Part shown: positions 54,691 through 63,567 of the stretch, in pieces
Position numbering within the stretch: position 1 is the stretch's first letter
Layout: the number at the start of each line of letters is the position of its first letter
From: Arenicella xantha
Lineage (GTDB): Bacteria > Pseudomonadota > Gammaproteobacteria > Arenicellales > Arenicellaceae
Reading direction: 5' to 3'
Assembly (NCBI RefSeq): GCF_003315245.1
Contig: NZ_QNRT01000001.1
Span: 254,963 to 318,962, forward strand
DNA: 64,000 nt
The notes under the pieces: model-generated
Database searches by the model: none
The model's input: only the letters and a program-made list of their open reading frames with translations
What the model was told of the DNA's origin: nothing
Translations under genes and position numbers: made by a program

Positions 54691-56163
54691 CTAGTCACTC
54701 AATAACAAATCATAAATCGGCGAGATAGTTGGCAAGTCGGCCAAGATCAATTCATGCAGTGAAAAATCGACCTTTTCCACATTACCGTTCTCCGACTCTT
54801 CTCTTCTGGATTTCAAGACAAATAAACTGCTCCCAAGCTCAACGAACTGTGTTAATCCACTCTCATATCCGCTTCCAAATACCTTAGTATTGGTATTGGT
54901 CAGAAGGTCGTAAATTGATCTTTGCCCTCCGTTTGACGTAAGCACCAACTTATTATTCAGACAAGAATAGATTCCGGTTTCCGTATCGAGGGGAATCTCA
55001 ACACGGTTAAATCGTTCATCGATGTAATTTATTGATGAGGCAGGAGAATAAGATGATCCTGAAAACCGCTCATAAAACAGCTTACCCCAAGTCTCACACC
55101 CCAAATATAAGTAAGTATTTTTATTGTATTCCAGATAAGTTGGAGACCGCAATGTGCCATCTGACAATACGAATATGTTCCGAGTATCGGGCTCCCAAAT
55201 AAGGTGGTCTTGATATTCCTTGATGTGATCACAGCCGGCATCCGGATAATTTGGCATAACATCCACGCTCAAATTATTTGCTATTCGGATGACGTTATCG
55301 TGCGAGCAAACAAAAATGCCTTTTGAGGTCTTAGCGCTGCCACTAAATCTGGAATAATAAAAGACCATACTATCTTCTTTTAATAGACGCGTTTTCTTTG
55401 ACTCGGGGTCTATTTCCCAATATTGCATTACTTGGGGGGCGTCACCGTTTTCTGGCGTTAAGTACACGCCAATTGCAGTCTTATCAGACTGTAAAGGGTT
55501 ATCGAATACAAATTTTCTACCCCAATATTCCTCGCCATCCGGAAGAAAATCGTAAGTGATTGGCGAAAGTGTCTGTCTGCTGTGGTCAAAAATAAAATTA
55601 CGTGAATCACCCGGTTGAACTTCACAGTAATCGCTTACTGAAATGTAAGAAAAGTTATTGACCACAAAGATCTCTGACCCGAACCCCAAACATGATTGCC
55701 ACGGCCCCAAGCTCCCCCCGTATTCCACGCCAAAGTAGTTGATGAGTTTAACGCTTCCAGTTTGTGAATTGGCTAAAAACAGGTTCCCCATGACATCGAC
55801 CCAAACTTCACGACTATTTGCCCTCGTAACACGAATAGACGTATCCCCTGGAGATTGGAGGCTGGCTACTTTGGATGCCTGCTTAGTCACTGCATCAAAG
55901 ACGTACAAACCCTCTTCCCGGTAAGATCCAAAAACACCACCTTCTTCACTAGTTGGGACAACGAAAACCGCATGCCGCGGACCAATTTTATGTAGCCCAT
56001 CAGTATAGCGATAGTCCAAATTATTGGGGTTTGGCGGATAATAGATTTCTTTACTCTTATAAACAGTCGCTGCCTGAATAGGCGAAGCGATTAACAAGGC
56101 TGTAAGGGCACACAGCAAAAAATGCCCGACTCTGGTTACTGTAGACTTTTGTTTTTTCATCAT
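54691..56163 (-). CDS. Exported beta-propeller-like hypothetical protein
   Basis: A 490-residue exported protein. AGGAG before a double ATG (56163/56160) marks the start; the signal peptide is FLLCALTALLIASPIQAA. Alternating VFV/VWV strands (AVFVVPTSEE, EVWVDVMGNLFLAN, IFVVNNFS) suggest a beta-propeller, with at least four Cys. Ending PIYDLLLSD recalls the LLLDD-type tails of 27667 and 38602. Unknown function. It is minus-strand, between the S8 gene and the transposase. Confidence 0.6.
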   Translation of the reverse strand: MMKKQKSTVTRVGHFLLCALTALLIASPIQAATVYKSKEIYYPPNPNNLDYRYTDGLHKIGPRHAVFVVPTSEEGGVFGSYREEGLYVFDAVTKQASKVASLQSPGDTSIRVTRANSREVWVDVMGNLFLANSQTGSVKLINYFGVEYGGSLGPWQSCLGFGSEIFVVNNFSYISVSDYCEVQPGDSRNFIFDHSRQTLSPITYDFLPDGEEYWGRKFVFDNPLQSDKTAIGVYLTPENGDAPQVMQYWEIDPESKKTRLLKEDSMVFYYSRFSGSAKTSKGIFVCSHDNVIRIANNLSVDVMPNYPDAGCDHIKEYQDHLIWEPDTRNIFVLSDGTLRSPTYLEYNKNTYLYLGCETWGKLFYERFSGSSYSPASSINYIDERFNRVEIPLDTETGIYSCLNNKLVLTSNGGQRSIYDLLTNTNTKVFGSGYESGLTQFVELGSSLFVLKSRREESENGNVEKVDFSLHELILADLPTISPIYDLLLSD

Positions 56164-56261
56164 GATCTCTCCTGCAATCATTAACTCTGTTGCGTTTGAT
56201 AATATCCCTTTCCATGTTGTAGTTTACTACAGATGTCCATTAAACCTAAGGGGTGAAACCT

Positions 56262-56310
56262 AAGGGGTCAGAGCCCTTTTTAAGAAATCTAAGGGGTCAG
56301 AGCCCTTTTG
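56262..56310. repeat. REP-like sequences on one side of the transposase
   Basis: Two near copies of AAGGGGTCAGAGCCCTTTT (56262-56280 and 56291-56309) lie 22 bases beyond the end of the RAYT gene. Each is an imperfect palindrome and is inverted relative to the copies on the other side at 57084-57136. Confidence 0.7.
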
Positions 56311-56330
56311 AGCCCTTTCGAGCTCTTTTC

Positions 56331-57026
56331 CTACTCTGACTTTCGTATTCTAGGCCGCCCTCGGCGCGCTTGACCCACCTTGCAAACCAGCTGACGCTCC
56401 ACTTGCTCCAAAAAATAGTCATTCCCGAGTGGTGTTCCAGTCTGCCAACTGTCTCGAATTCGTCGCATATCTTGTGCACAAAGATCATATTTAAAGAGCT
56501 CTATGTAAGCGTCAGTCCGTTCACTCTTAGATGACCCTAAGCTTAAATAGATATCGTGACAGGTTAAAAACTCAATCGCCTTAGCGCCACCGTTGTGACA
56601 GAAGCTGGACCAACGATACAAATTTGGCGCATCAACCATGCTAGCCCTTACCGGATTGAGTTCAATGTACTTCATTACTTTTAGAAAGTAACCTTCCTCT
56701 TGAACTAAGCTAGCTTTGTATCGCCCCTCCCAAAGTGATCCGCTGCGGCCATATTTATGGTTGATGTAAGGCACATAGCGACGGCCAATATACTGCATAA
56801 ATAAGCTTGGGTTATTTACCTCGCTGGGAGTAATAAGAAAATGCACATGATTCGTCATCAACACAAAGGCATGCACCGATACTTCATATTTTTTCGCAGA
56901 CACTTTTACCCAATGTAGGTACGTTACGTAATCCTGACGATCAAAAAAGACAGGCTCGCGGCAGTGACCACGTTGAACAATATGAACCGGCACACCCGGC
57001 AAATAAAACCTCGATTTCCTTGGCAT
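56331..57026 (-). CDS. REP-associated tyrosine transposase (RAYT, Y1 family)
   Basis: A 231-residue RAYT/IS200-related HUH transposase. TNHVHFL gives the two metal His, and the YFLKVMKYIELNP segment the catalytic Tyr. The PRKSRF start and VPVHIVQRGHCREPVFF are typical, as is the SLWEGRYKASLV segment. These enzymes nick and mobilise REP-type palindromes. Related repeats flank it on both sides in inverted orientation, so the locus is a plausible autonomous source for the solitary copies at 51993 and 54521. Confidence 0.9.
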   Translation of the reverse strand: MPRKSRFYLPGVPVHIVQRGHCREPVFFDRQDYVTYLHWVKVSAKKYEVSVHAFVLMTNHVHFLITPSEVNNPSLFMQYIGRRYVPYINHKYGRSGSLWEGRYKASLVQEEGYFLKVMKYIELNPVRASMVDAPNLYRWSSFCHNGGAKAIEFLTCHDIYLSLGSSKSERTDAYIELFKYDLCAQDMRRIRDSWQTGTPLGNDYFLEQVERQLVCKVGQARRGRPRIRKSE

Positions 57027-57083
57027 AGAATCCTCCTTGATTCTGTTTTTTCTCCGCTTGTCAGCGTATCACTTAACAAGTGG

Positions 57084-57136
57084 TTGTGTAAAAGGGCTCT
57101 GACCCCTTAAATTCCTTAAATTCTGACCCCTTAAAT
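57084..57136. repeat. REP-like sequences on the hsdR side of the transposase
   Basis: TTGTGTAAAAGGGCTCTGAC followed by CCCTTAAATT (57084-57113), then a partial copy CTGACCCCTTAAATT (57122-57136). They are inverted relative to those at 56262. The partial copy meets the stop of hsdR at 57136, so the transposase unit may have inserted right at that gene's end. Confidence 0.7.
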
Positions 57137-60100
57137 TAATTTTTCTCATACAAAACAGTCTTCGGAATCCTAGAGTAAACCTGCTGGCCAAGCCATTCAG
57201 CTGCAACCGATTTAAACTCAGGATCGTTCATATAGCGGGCAAAAAGATCCTCGTTCAGATCCATTCGCTCTATGAATAAAGACTCAAGAATCTCTCCAAA
57301 GACAAGCTGAAATTTACCAATTGGATTATTCTCAGCAGCTTGCCTGATGGCGTCGACTTGAGTTGCTGCTTCGGTAATTTGATCAAAGAACAATTGATCG
57401 GCTTCATTCAGGTTCTCACCAAATCGCTCATTAATCAGATCGATAAGGCGGGAGAGTGGAACGGCCTCCTCCCTAACCATGCCGCTTCCAACTTCTTTTG
57501 GGCCATCGAGAGGTTTTGCATAGCCCTCGTTTAAGCTAATTGATCCTTCGCTAATCTTCTGCAGGCGGTAGTATTCGAGCTGCACCTCGTCGTCGAACTG
57601 GTAATCTGGTCCCGACTTCCTCTTGGGCAGTTTGAGCGCAAGGTGTTTCAGATAGATGTAGAGTCGCTCGAGATCACTATCTTGATAAGGAATGACTTGG
57701 CTTAGGAATGCGTAGAGATTTCTAATCGCGTGAAGTTTTCCACGCCAAAGCTCGGCTTCTTCTTCAGCGCTCCTTTGTAAATCCTCGAATCGAGCCGAAG
57801 CTTTGTCCAGAATTGCATTCATAGCTTTATGATCGTTGGCACTTTGACGCTTGCGCGGGGCGAAAAAGACTCTGCAAAACTCCTCTACTTCATCGTTGCG
57901 ATAAATGCCGGATTCATCCAACTCTGCTTTGATCTCATAGAGCCTCTCTGGTTCGACCTCCTCCCCGAGCGTGGCGCCGTCGAAATAGACTTTAAATGCC
58001 TCTTGGATTTCAGCGGGGTCATTAACAAAATCGAGAACGAACGTGTCCTCTTTGAGTGGATGGGTTCGGTTCAAGCGGGACAGCGTCTGCACAGCTTGAA
58101 TACCTGCCAATCGCTTGTCCACATACATGGTGTGGAGCAATGGTTGATCAAATCCAGTTTGATACTTCTCTGCCACCAAAAGTACCTTGTATTCATTCCC
58201 TGAAAATTCTTCCGGCAAATCCTTCTCACGGATGCCATTATTCATCTCTACTTCGGTGTAAGTCTTATCCGGAATCTTGTCGTCGATCACACTTCCAGAG
58301 AACGCAACCAAGCTCTTTATTTCGTATCCCTTTTTCTTGATGTATTTATCAAAAGACTGCTTGTAGCGTACGGCTTCAAGCCTAGACCCAGTAACAACCA
58401 TTCCCTTCGCGCGCCCACCAATTTTATGGCGACTGTAATTCTGGAAGTGCTCTACCATCACCTCTGTTTTCTGCGAGATGTTGTGCGGATGGAGTCGCAT
58501 GTAGCGACTCAGAGCACGGGCTGCCTTCTTGCGTTCTACATTCGGGTCATCCTCACACGCTTTCAGCAATTTGTAGTAGGTCTTGTAGCTGACATAGTTC
58601 TTGAGCACGTCCTCGATGAAGCCTTCCTCGATGGCCTGGCGCATCGTGTATTTGCTAAAGGTCTTCCCATCTCGGCCAAATACTTTCAAGGTCTTGTGCT
58701 TCGGTGTCGCTGTAAAGGCAAAAAAACTAAGATTCGGCTGTTGACCTCGCTTGGCCATGCTGCGGAACATCTTCTCAAGATTTGATTCACCGTCATCTTC
58801 GGCTAACTCCTTCGCGGTCTCTCGCAACGCCTCACCACCTAGCACTTCCTTTAGGTCAGTGGCTGTTTCTCCGGATTGCGAGCTGTGCGCTTCGTCGATA
58901 ATGACGGCGCAATTTCGGGTTGGCAGGTAACTGCGCTCTTCTCCGCGCTCCTCCGACATTTTGAGAAGCTGTTTTGAAACGAAAGGAAACTTTTGCAGCG
59001 TGGTAATAATGATCGGCACCGCATTTTCAAGCGCCTCTGCTAGCTGCCGTGAGTTCTCCTCGATTTTTTCGACCACACCTTGACGGTGGTCGAACTGGTA
59101 TATCGTGTTCTGAAGCTGCTGATCGAGCACTAAACGATCGGTCACAACAATCACGCTATCGAACACTCGTTCATCTGAAGTGTTGTGTAGATTCGAGAGC
59201 CTATGCGCAAGCCAGCCAATTGTATTACTCTTACCGCTCCCAGCAGAATGCTCTACCAGATAATTGTTTCCAGTTCCCTCCACAGCCGAGGCCTCTACAA
59301 TTTCTCGTACCGCCCGCAGTTGGTGGTAGCGAGGAAAGATCATAGTCTCCTTCTTTACTTTTTTACCCTCGTCCGTGCGCTTCTCCTCGACTTGCAAATG
59401 AAGAAAGCGTGCGAGTAGATCGAGCAGACTGTGACGCTCAAGAACTTCTTCCCAGAGGTAGGCCGTCCGGTAATTCCGGCCTTCCGGGTCAGGTGAATTT
59501 CCTGCACCGCCATCTCGGCCTCGATTAAAGGGCAGAAAATAAGTTGAGCCTCCCGCTAACCGTGTCGTCATGTGGACTACTTCGGTATCCACAGCAAAAT
59601 GGACTAGCGAGCGTTTCTTAAACTCAAATATCTTCTCTCTGTGATCACGATCATGGCGATACTGGTGTATTGCATTCTCTGCCGTCTGTCTGGTTAACGG
59701 GTTCTTCAGCTCCAATGTGGCTATAGGCAATCCGTTTAGGCTTAAGGTCATGTCTAGGCTGTCTTTAGGGCGTTTGGTACTAAAATACAACTGCCTTGTG
59801 ATGCCTAGAGCGTTCTCTGCGTAGCGTGCCTCCAATTCAGGGTTCAAGCCGTGTGCTGGTTTGAAAAAAGCGATTCGCAGCGTTTTACCGTAACACTTAA
59901 AACCATGTCGCAGTGTTGTCAGAACGCCGTGCGTATCCATCCACTTACACAGTGCAGCAATTACGCGTTCGCCGGTTTTTTCATTATGCAAGGTCTCGAG
60001 CTTAGCCCAAACATTGGGTTGGGTTTTCTGAATAAAGCTTAAGGCTACTTCGGGGAAAATTGCCAGTTCAGCATCAAACTGCTTCGACTTGTGCTTCACA

Positions 60101-60165
60101 TAACCGTTCGACAGCAGAACTGCTTCAATAGCCGTCTCAAATGTTAATTCAGAGGTTGTTTTCAT
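57136..60165 (-). CDS. hsdR: Type I restriction enzyme, restriction/translocation subunit HsdR
   Basis: A 1009-residue HsdR, usual size. The PD-(D/E)xK nuclease is near the N-terminus (Asp138, LELKNP at 151-156). Walker A is SAGSGKS (307-313) and Walker B DEAH (424-427), with the SFFAFTATPK segment of the SF2 motor. The motor domain drags DNA until it is cut. Its start overlaps the end of the HNH gene by four bases, so it is translated with the embedded Septu pair. The stop is in a REP-like repeat. Confidence 0.95.
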   Translation of the reverse strand: MKTTSELTFETAIEAVLLSNGYVKHKSKQFDAELAIFPEVALSFIQKTQPNVWAKLETLHNEKTGERVIAALCKWMDTHGVLTTLRHGFKCYGKTLRIAFFKPAHGLNPELEARYAENALGITRQLYFSTKRPKDSLDMTLSLNGLPIATLELKNPLTRQTAENAIHQYRHDRDHREKIFEFKKRSLVHFAVDTEVVHMTTRLAGGSTYFLPFNRGRDGGAGNSPDPEGRNYRTAYLWEEVLERHSLLDLLARFLHLQVEEKRTDEGKKVKKETMIFPRYHQLRAVREIVEASAVEGTGNNYLVEHSAGSGKSNTIGWLAHRLSNLHNTSDERVFDSVIVVTDRLVLDQQLQNTIYQFDHRQGVVEKIEENSRQLAEALENAVPIIITTLQKFPFVSKQLLKMSEERGEERSYLPTRNCAVIIDEAHSSQSGETATDLKEVLGGEALRETAKELAEDDGESNLEKMFRSMAKRGQQPNLSFFAFTATPKHKTLKVFGRDGKTFSKYTMRQAIEEGFIEDVLKNYVSYKTYYKLLKACEDDPNVERKKAARALSRYMRLHPHNISQKTEVMVEHFQNYSRHKIGGRAKGMVVTGSRLEAVRYKQSFDKYIKKKGYEIKSLVAFSGSVIDDKIPDKTYTEVEMNNGIREKDLPEEFSGNEYKVLLVAEKYQTGFDQPLLHTMYVDKRLAGIQAVQTLSRLNRTHPLKEDTFVLDFVNDPAEIQEAFKVYFDGATLGEEVEPERLYEIKAELDESGIYRNDEVEEFCRVFFAPRKRQSANDHKAMNAILDKASARFEDLQRSAEEEAELWRGKLHAIRNLYAFLSQVIPYQDSDLERLYIYLKHLALKLPKRKSGPDYQFDDEVQLEYYRLQKISEGSISLNEGYAKPLDGPKEVGSGMVREEAVPLSRLIDLINERFGENLNEADQLFFDQITEAATQVDAIRQAAENNPIGKFQLVFGEILESLFIERMDLNEDLFARYMNDPEFKSVAAEWLGQQVYSRIPKTVLYEKN

Positions 60166-60878
60166 GCTTCTAGATACTGTTTCGCCACTGAGGCAATTAC
60201 GAATGAGAATTCAGGAAGTTTGTCGTTTGAAGACTGCTCTACAGCTTGGACCACCCGTTCAAAATCTTCTCGTGTCACAATGACTTCGGGGTCGAGAAAA
60301 CTATCGAGCGCTGCTTTTCTCCAGCCTTTCAGTGTATCGTGATTAAGGTGTAATACCTCTACCGCGTGTTTAGCATCTGGATCGAGTGCACTTACCCCGC
60401 CGTCGACCTCATGAAATCGAAATCTTTCTTCGCATCCATCTTGTGTTGGCCATATACGAAGTTCATTGTCAGCTTTATAAACAGCACCAAAATGTTCCTC
60501 CTTCACACCCCGAACCTCGAGGGCCGCAATCATATTGTGATAGGCTAAATCATCGCAAAGATCGCAGCCGTACTCCAACCCAGCGGCATCGAGTTCGGCC
60601 TTGCATGCTTCCTGGCACTTCAGGTGCTCGATATGATTGGAATATGCGATCTTAGGTCGCGGAACCTGAAGATTTTCGATTCGTTCGTCAATGGGGGCTC
60701 CAGTGTAACCACAGATTCCAAACTGCTCCCGCGTGAGTAGTTCATGAAGCTGCTTCTTTCCAGGGTTCTTAAACTCCGGATAGCAAAGATTTACCACAGG
60801 AGGGCCCGACTGCAGCTGCAGCTCGATAAATTCGCTCAAGCAATCGGGTGTGCCAGCTTGTTTTTCAATCCGCCTCAT
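60162..60878 (-). CDS. ptuB: PtuB-like HNH endonuclease (Septu effector)
   Basis: A 238-residue HNH nuclease of the TIGR02646/PtuB type. FGICGYTGAP is followed by YSNHIEHLKC (His82, His85), the zinc-site CDLC (105-108) and LAYHNMIAAL (YHN at 113-115), the usual layout of an HNH with extra Cys. Septu pairs a PtuA ATPase with such a PtuB and cuts phage DNA. Four-base overlaps on both sides bind it to the ATPase and to hsdR. A retron-associated version is possible but no reverse transcriptase is present. Confidence 0.8.
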   Translation of the reverse strand: MRRIEKQAGTPDCLSEFIELQLQSGPPVVNLCYPEFKNPGKKQLHELLTREQFGICGYTGAPIDERIENLQVPRPKIAYSNHIEHLKCQEACKAELDAAGLEYGCDLCDDLAYHNMIAALEVRGVKEEHFGAVYKADNELRIWPTQDGCEERFRFHEVDGGVSALDPDAKHAVEVLHLNHDTLKGWRKAALDSFLDPEVIVTREDFERVVQAVEQSSNDKLPEFSFVIASVAKQYLEA

Positions 60879-62278
60879 TTTCCAAGCAGGCGTATGCGGT
60901 CTAAGCTTGAAGCGGCTCGTTGGATCGCCGCGGTATTGCCAATGGTGTCGCGAAGTGCTGCGATTTTTTTAGCTGCCGATTCGAGATTTTTTTCTGCGAG
61001 AAGTTTGGAAATCTCGCCGATAGCTTGTTCCACCTCCGCGTTCTGGTCGTCGGCATCCATCAAGACATCTAGAATCCAATTGGAGTCCGCTCCGAATGCC
61101 ATACCTGGGGTTTCGGCCAAGATTTTCCCTTCTCGCTTGTAAAAAAGCTTTACCCCCCTCGACTCAACTTCCCCGATTATTTGCGGCGAATGTGTAGTGG
61201 CGATAAACTGGCAATTCTCAAAGGTAGACTCCAGTCGGCGAAGCACTTCCCGCTGCCATTTCGGGTGGAGGTGCAGTTCAACTTCATCAATCAGGACAAT
61301 TGCCTTTCCTTCAGCGATAGGGTTCTCGCTTTCTGGGTTAGCAAGTGAAAGGCGGCGTGTCAAATCAAAAACCATTGCCAAAAGGCCGCGTTCACCGTCT
61401 GACAACTGTGTCAGTTGCAATGTTGCCCCACCTTTATCGACAAGGAATCGAAGTGGCCCTTTATCGGACAATCGGAGATTGCTGAACTCGGGAATGAACT
61501 CTGAAATAACCTCGACCATTCGACCAGCAATTCTGACTCCCTTCTCACTTTCGGAGGCGAAGTGAAACCAGTGGGCAAATTCCTTCAAGCTGACGTCTAG
61601 GTCTTCGAGGGCGTTTGAGTATGCCTTGGCTATCGTAAACGGGCGGGTTTTCGGAATCGATTTGAACTCATCGTTGAAAAAACGCTTGGTCGAGTAGTAG
61701 ACCGCCACTGGCTGTCCTTCGCGATTCCGCAGGCCCGCCATGAATGCTTTTTCAGCCCTTGTCTGTGCTGTTGAATCATCGACTGCTGGCGTAACGTCCA
61801 TGCCGCTCACAATGAGGTTTAGGATGTCTTCACCCTCGGTGAGGGTTCGTTTCAACGATACGATATTCCGCTGGATCTTCGCCTGTTCCTTCTCGCGGTC
61901 GCGCTTGTTGCCGCCCTCAACCTTTCGCAGTTCGTTTAGTCGATCGCTCAATTCATTAACGAGTGTGTTTGTCTTCTCTCTGTTCTCTAGAGATCGCCTG
62001 ATCGAGTAATCCAGAACCTTTCCTTCAACCTCCATCTTGGCAGAAGCAATTAATGATTCTGATCCAAATCGGACGTCCGCATCTGAAAATTTCAGTTCAC
62101 TACTTCGTGCAGGAGTTGTGTCCCGTACAGCATGAGAGAGTATAGTTGCCAGCACACAGAGGACCGACGATTTACCAATCCCATTCTCACCAGCAATAAC
62201 GTTAACATCGTCTTCAAAGCTGAAATCAACCTGTTCAAAGCCACGGAAATTCGCCAAACTTATTGATTTGAGCTTCAT
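60875..62278 (-). CDS. ptuA: PtuA-like AAA/ABC-type ATPase (Septu)
   Basis: A 467-residue SMC/ABC-like ATPase. Walker A is GENGIGKSS (30-38), a coiled-coil-like insertion runs over about 95-160, the signature is LSDGERG (292-298), Walker B is IVLIDEVELHLHP (327-339), and TTHSPQII (361-368) has the switch His. This is the typical PtuA/OLD-like core without a Toprim nuclease. It overlaps hsdS upstream and ptuB downstream by four bases. In Septu, PtuA assembles around PtuB and controls it by nucleotide level. Confidence 0.85.
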   Translation of the reverse strand: MKLKSISLANFRGFEQVDFSFEDDVNVIAGENGIGKSSVLCVLATILSHAVRDTTPARSSELKFSDADVRFGSESLIASAKMEVEGKVLDYSIRRSLENREKTNTLVNELSDRLNELRKVEGGNKRDREKEQAKIQRNIVSLKRTLTEGEDILNLIVSGMDVTPAVDDSTAQTRAEKAFMAGLRNREGQPVAVYYSTKRFFNDEFKSIPKTRPFTIAKAYSNALEDLDVSLKEFAHWFHFASESEKGVRIAGRMVEVISEFIPEFSNLRLSDKGPLRFLVDKGGATLQLTQLSDGERGLLAMVFDLTRRLSLANPESENPIAEGKAIVLIDEVELHLHPKWQREVLRRLESTFENCQFIATTHSPQIIGEVESRGVKLFYKREGKILAETPGMAFGADSNWILDVLMDADDQNAEVEQAIGEISKLLAEKNLESAAKKIAALRDTIGNTAAIQRAASSLDRIRLLGK

Positions 62279-63567
62279 GCGACCATTTCCTCCAATGGAA
62301 TTTCTCCGTTCACGGCAGCGGTGATGAGTGCGGAACGACGCTCTTTAAGAAGCCTTATGGAGTCAATAAGTGCCTCCGTAAGCTTTGTAGTCTTATCTCG
62401 AAAAACGGCGACTTCGGCAACAATTGCTTCCTGTTCTTCGTGAGGTGGAACGGGGAAACGAATCTCGAAAAAGTTCTCAGGGTAGAGCCTCAAGCGCGAA
62501 GACCAAACGCCTTTTGACCATCTTGTCACTTCCGCTACAAAGGGTTTGGAGCGGCAAAGAAGCTCCATGAACTCTGGAAGAATTTTTCCTTTCGATTCAT
62601 AGACATGGTAGTCGGGACTGACAATGCCATCAAGCGGGCTGATTCCCATAGCACCCATCCACGCCCAGAGCGTATTGGTCACAAAGTCGTCTTTCTGGCA
62701 CTTTTTATAGCCCGTCATGCTCTCAGCCAAGAACATATTGACTTCCTTTGAAGCCCGAGAGGTCACTCCCGTGATATGAGAAACACTGAGCAACTCTTCA
62801 TCGCCTTCTTTGGATCGCTCATCGCGCACTGAGAAGAGATTCTTTGCCCGCTCGATTTCCCAATGCTGCGGAATGTCGCGGAGCCAGTCGAGTCCAGAGG
62901 ATTTGATCGGAGCTTCCGGATTGAGCCCTCTAGTAACCAAATTATTGATCAGAGCCGAGCGTTTTTGCCCTATAAGATCTAGCATTGATTCTTTTGCTTC
63001 GACCAAGCTGTCGATTCGAGCGGTCTCTGAATCAAGAAAGTCTGCAATCTTTAACTGATTTGGAAGTGGTGGAAGAGGAATCTTGGCAGCACCAATCGCT
63101 CCTTTAGGAAGCCCGCAACGTGTGACCCCAGTAGACGCTAGCTCAAGTTGGAGGGCGACTGGTCGCGATTGTATAGCGCGAAACAAGTATCGTCCTGACA
63201 AGACTCCGGGCTTGGAGCGGATAAAAGCAAGATGGTAGCCGCAAACGAGATCATCGGCAGTTTCTGAAATAAGCGCTGGAACCGCAATGTCACTCCACTC
63301 TTCTGAATCCTTCGTAATCACGACATCCTCTTCTTCGAGGTGAAATTTAGAAATCTCATTTTCCGTAGCAGTTGCCCACATCAGCTCCATATCTAGAGTG
63401 ATACGTTCGTTTTTATAGACATCGGTGTAGTTGCAAAGCCGAACGGCTAATTCGTCGTCATGCGCGTGTTTATCAACATTGCTTACCTCGTAAGTAGCTA
63501 CTGATTTCAAAGGCACCGACTTCCAAGAGACTGGAAGTGTTGAGCAAAGCAGCATTGAAGAGGTCAC
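62275..63567 (-). CDS. hsdS: Type I restriction enzyme, specificity subunit HsdS
   Basis: A 430-residue HsdS with two target-recognition domains, each followed by a conserved helix (IPLPPLPNQLKIADFLDSETARIDSLVEAKE; VPPHEEQEAIVAEVAVFRDKTTKL). The start is a GTG (63567) that overlaps the hsdM stop; an ATG 12 bases on is an alternative. It sets which DNA sequence is methylated or cut. The two domains differ, so the recognition site should be two-part. Overlap of four bases with ptuA at the far end. Confidence 0.93.
   Translation of the reverse strand: MTSSMLLCSTLPVSWKSVPLKSVATYEVSNVDKHAHDDELAVRLCNYTDVYKNERITLDMELMWATATENEISKFHLEEEDVVITKDSEEWSDIAVPALISETADDLVCGYHLAFIRSKPGVLSGRYLFRAIQSRPVALQLELASTGVTRCGLPKGAIGAAKIPLPPLPNQLKIADFLDSETARIDSLVEAKESMLDLIGQKRSALINNLVTRGLNPEAPIKSSGLDWLRDIPQHWEIERAKNLFSVRDERSKEGDEELLSVSHITGVTSRASKEVNMFLAESMTGYKKCQKDDFVTNTLWAWMGAMGISPLDGIVSPDYHVYESKGKILPEFMELLCRSKPFVAEVTRWSKGVWSSRLRLYPENFFEIRFPVPPHEEQEAIVAEVAVFRDKTTKLTEALIDSIRLLKERRSALITAAVNGEIPLEEMVA

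Noticed and set aside
60162-60878. Retron-associated HNH unit
   Set aside because: No reverse transcriptase or msr/msd-like RNA in the neighbourhood; it is coupled to an ATPase and hsdR.
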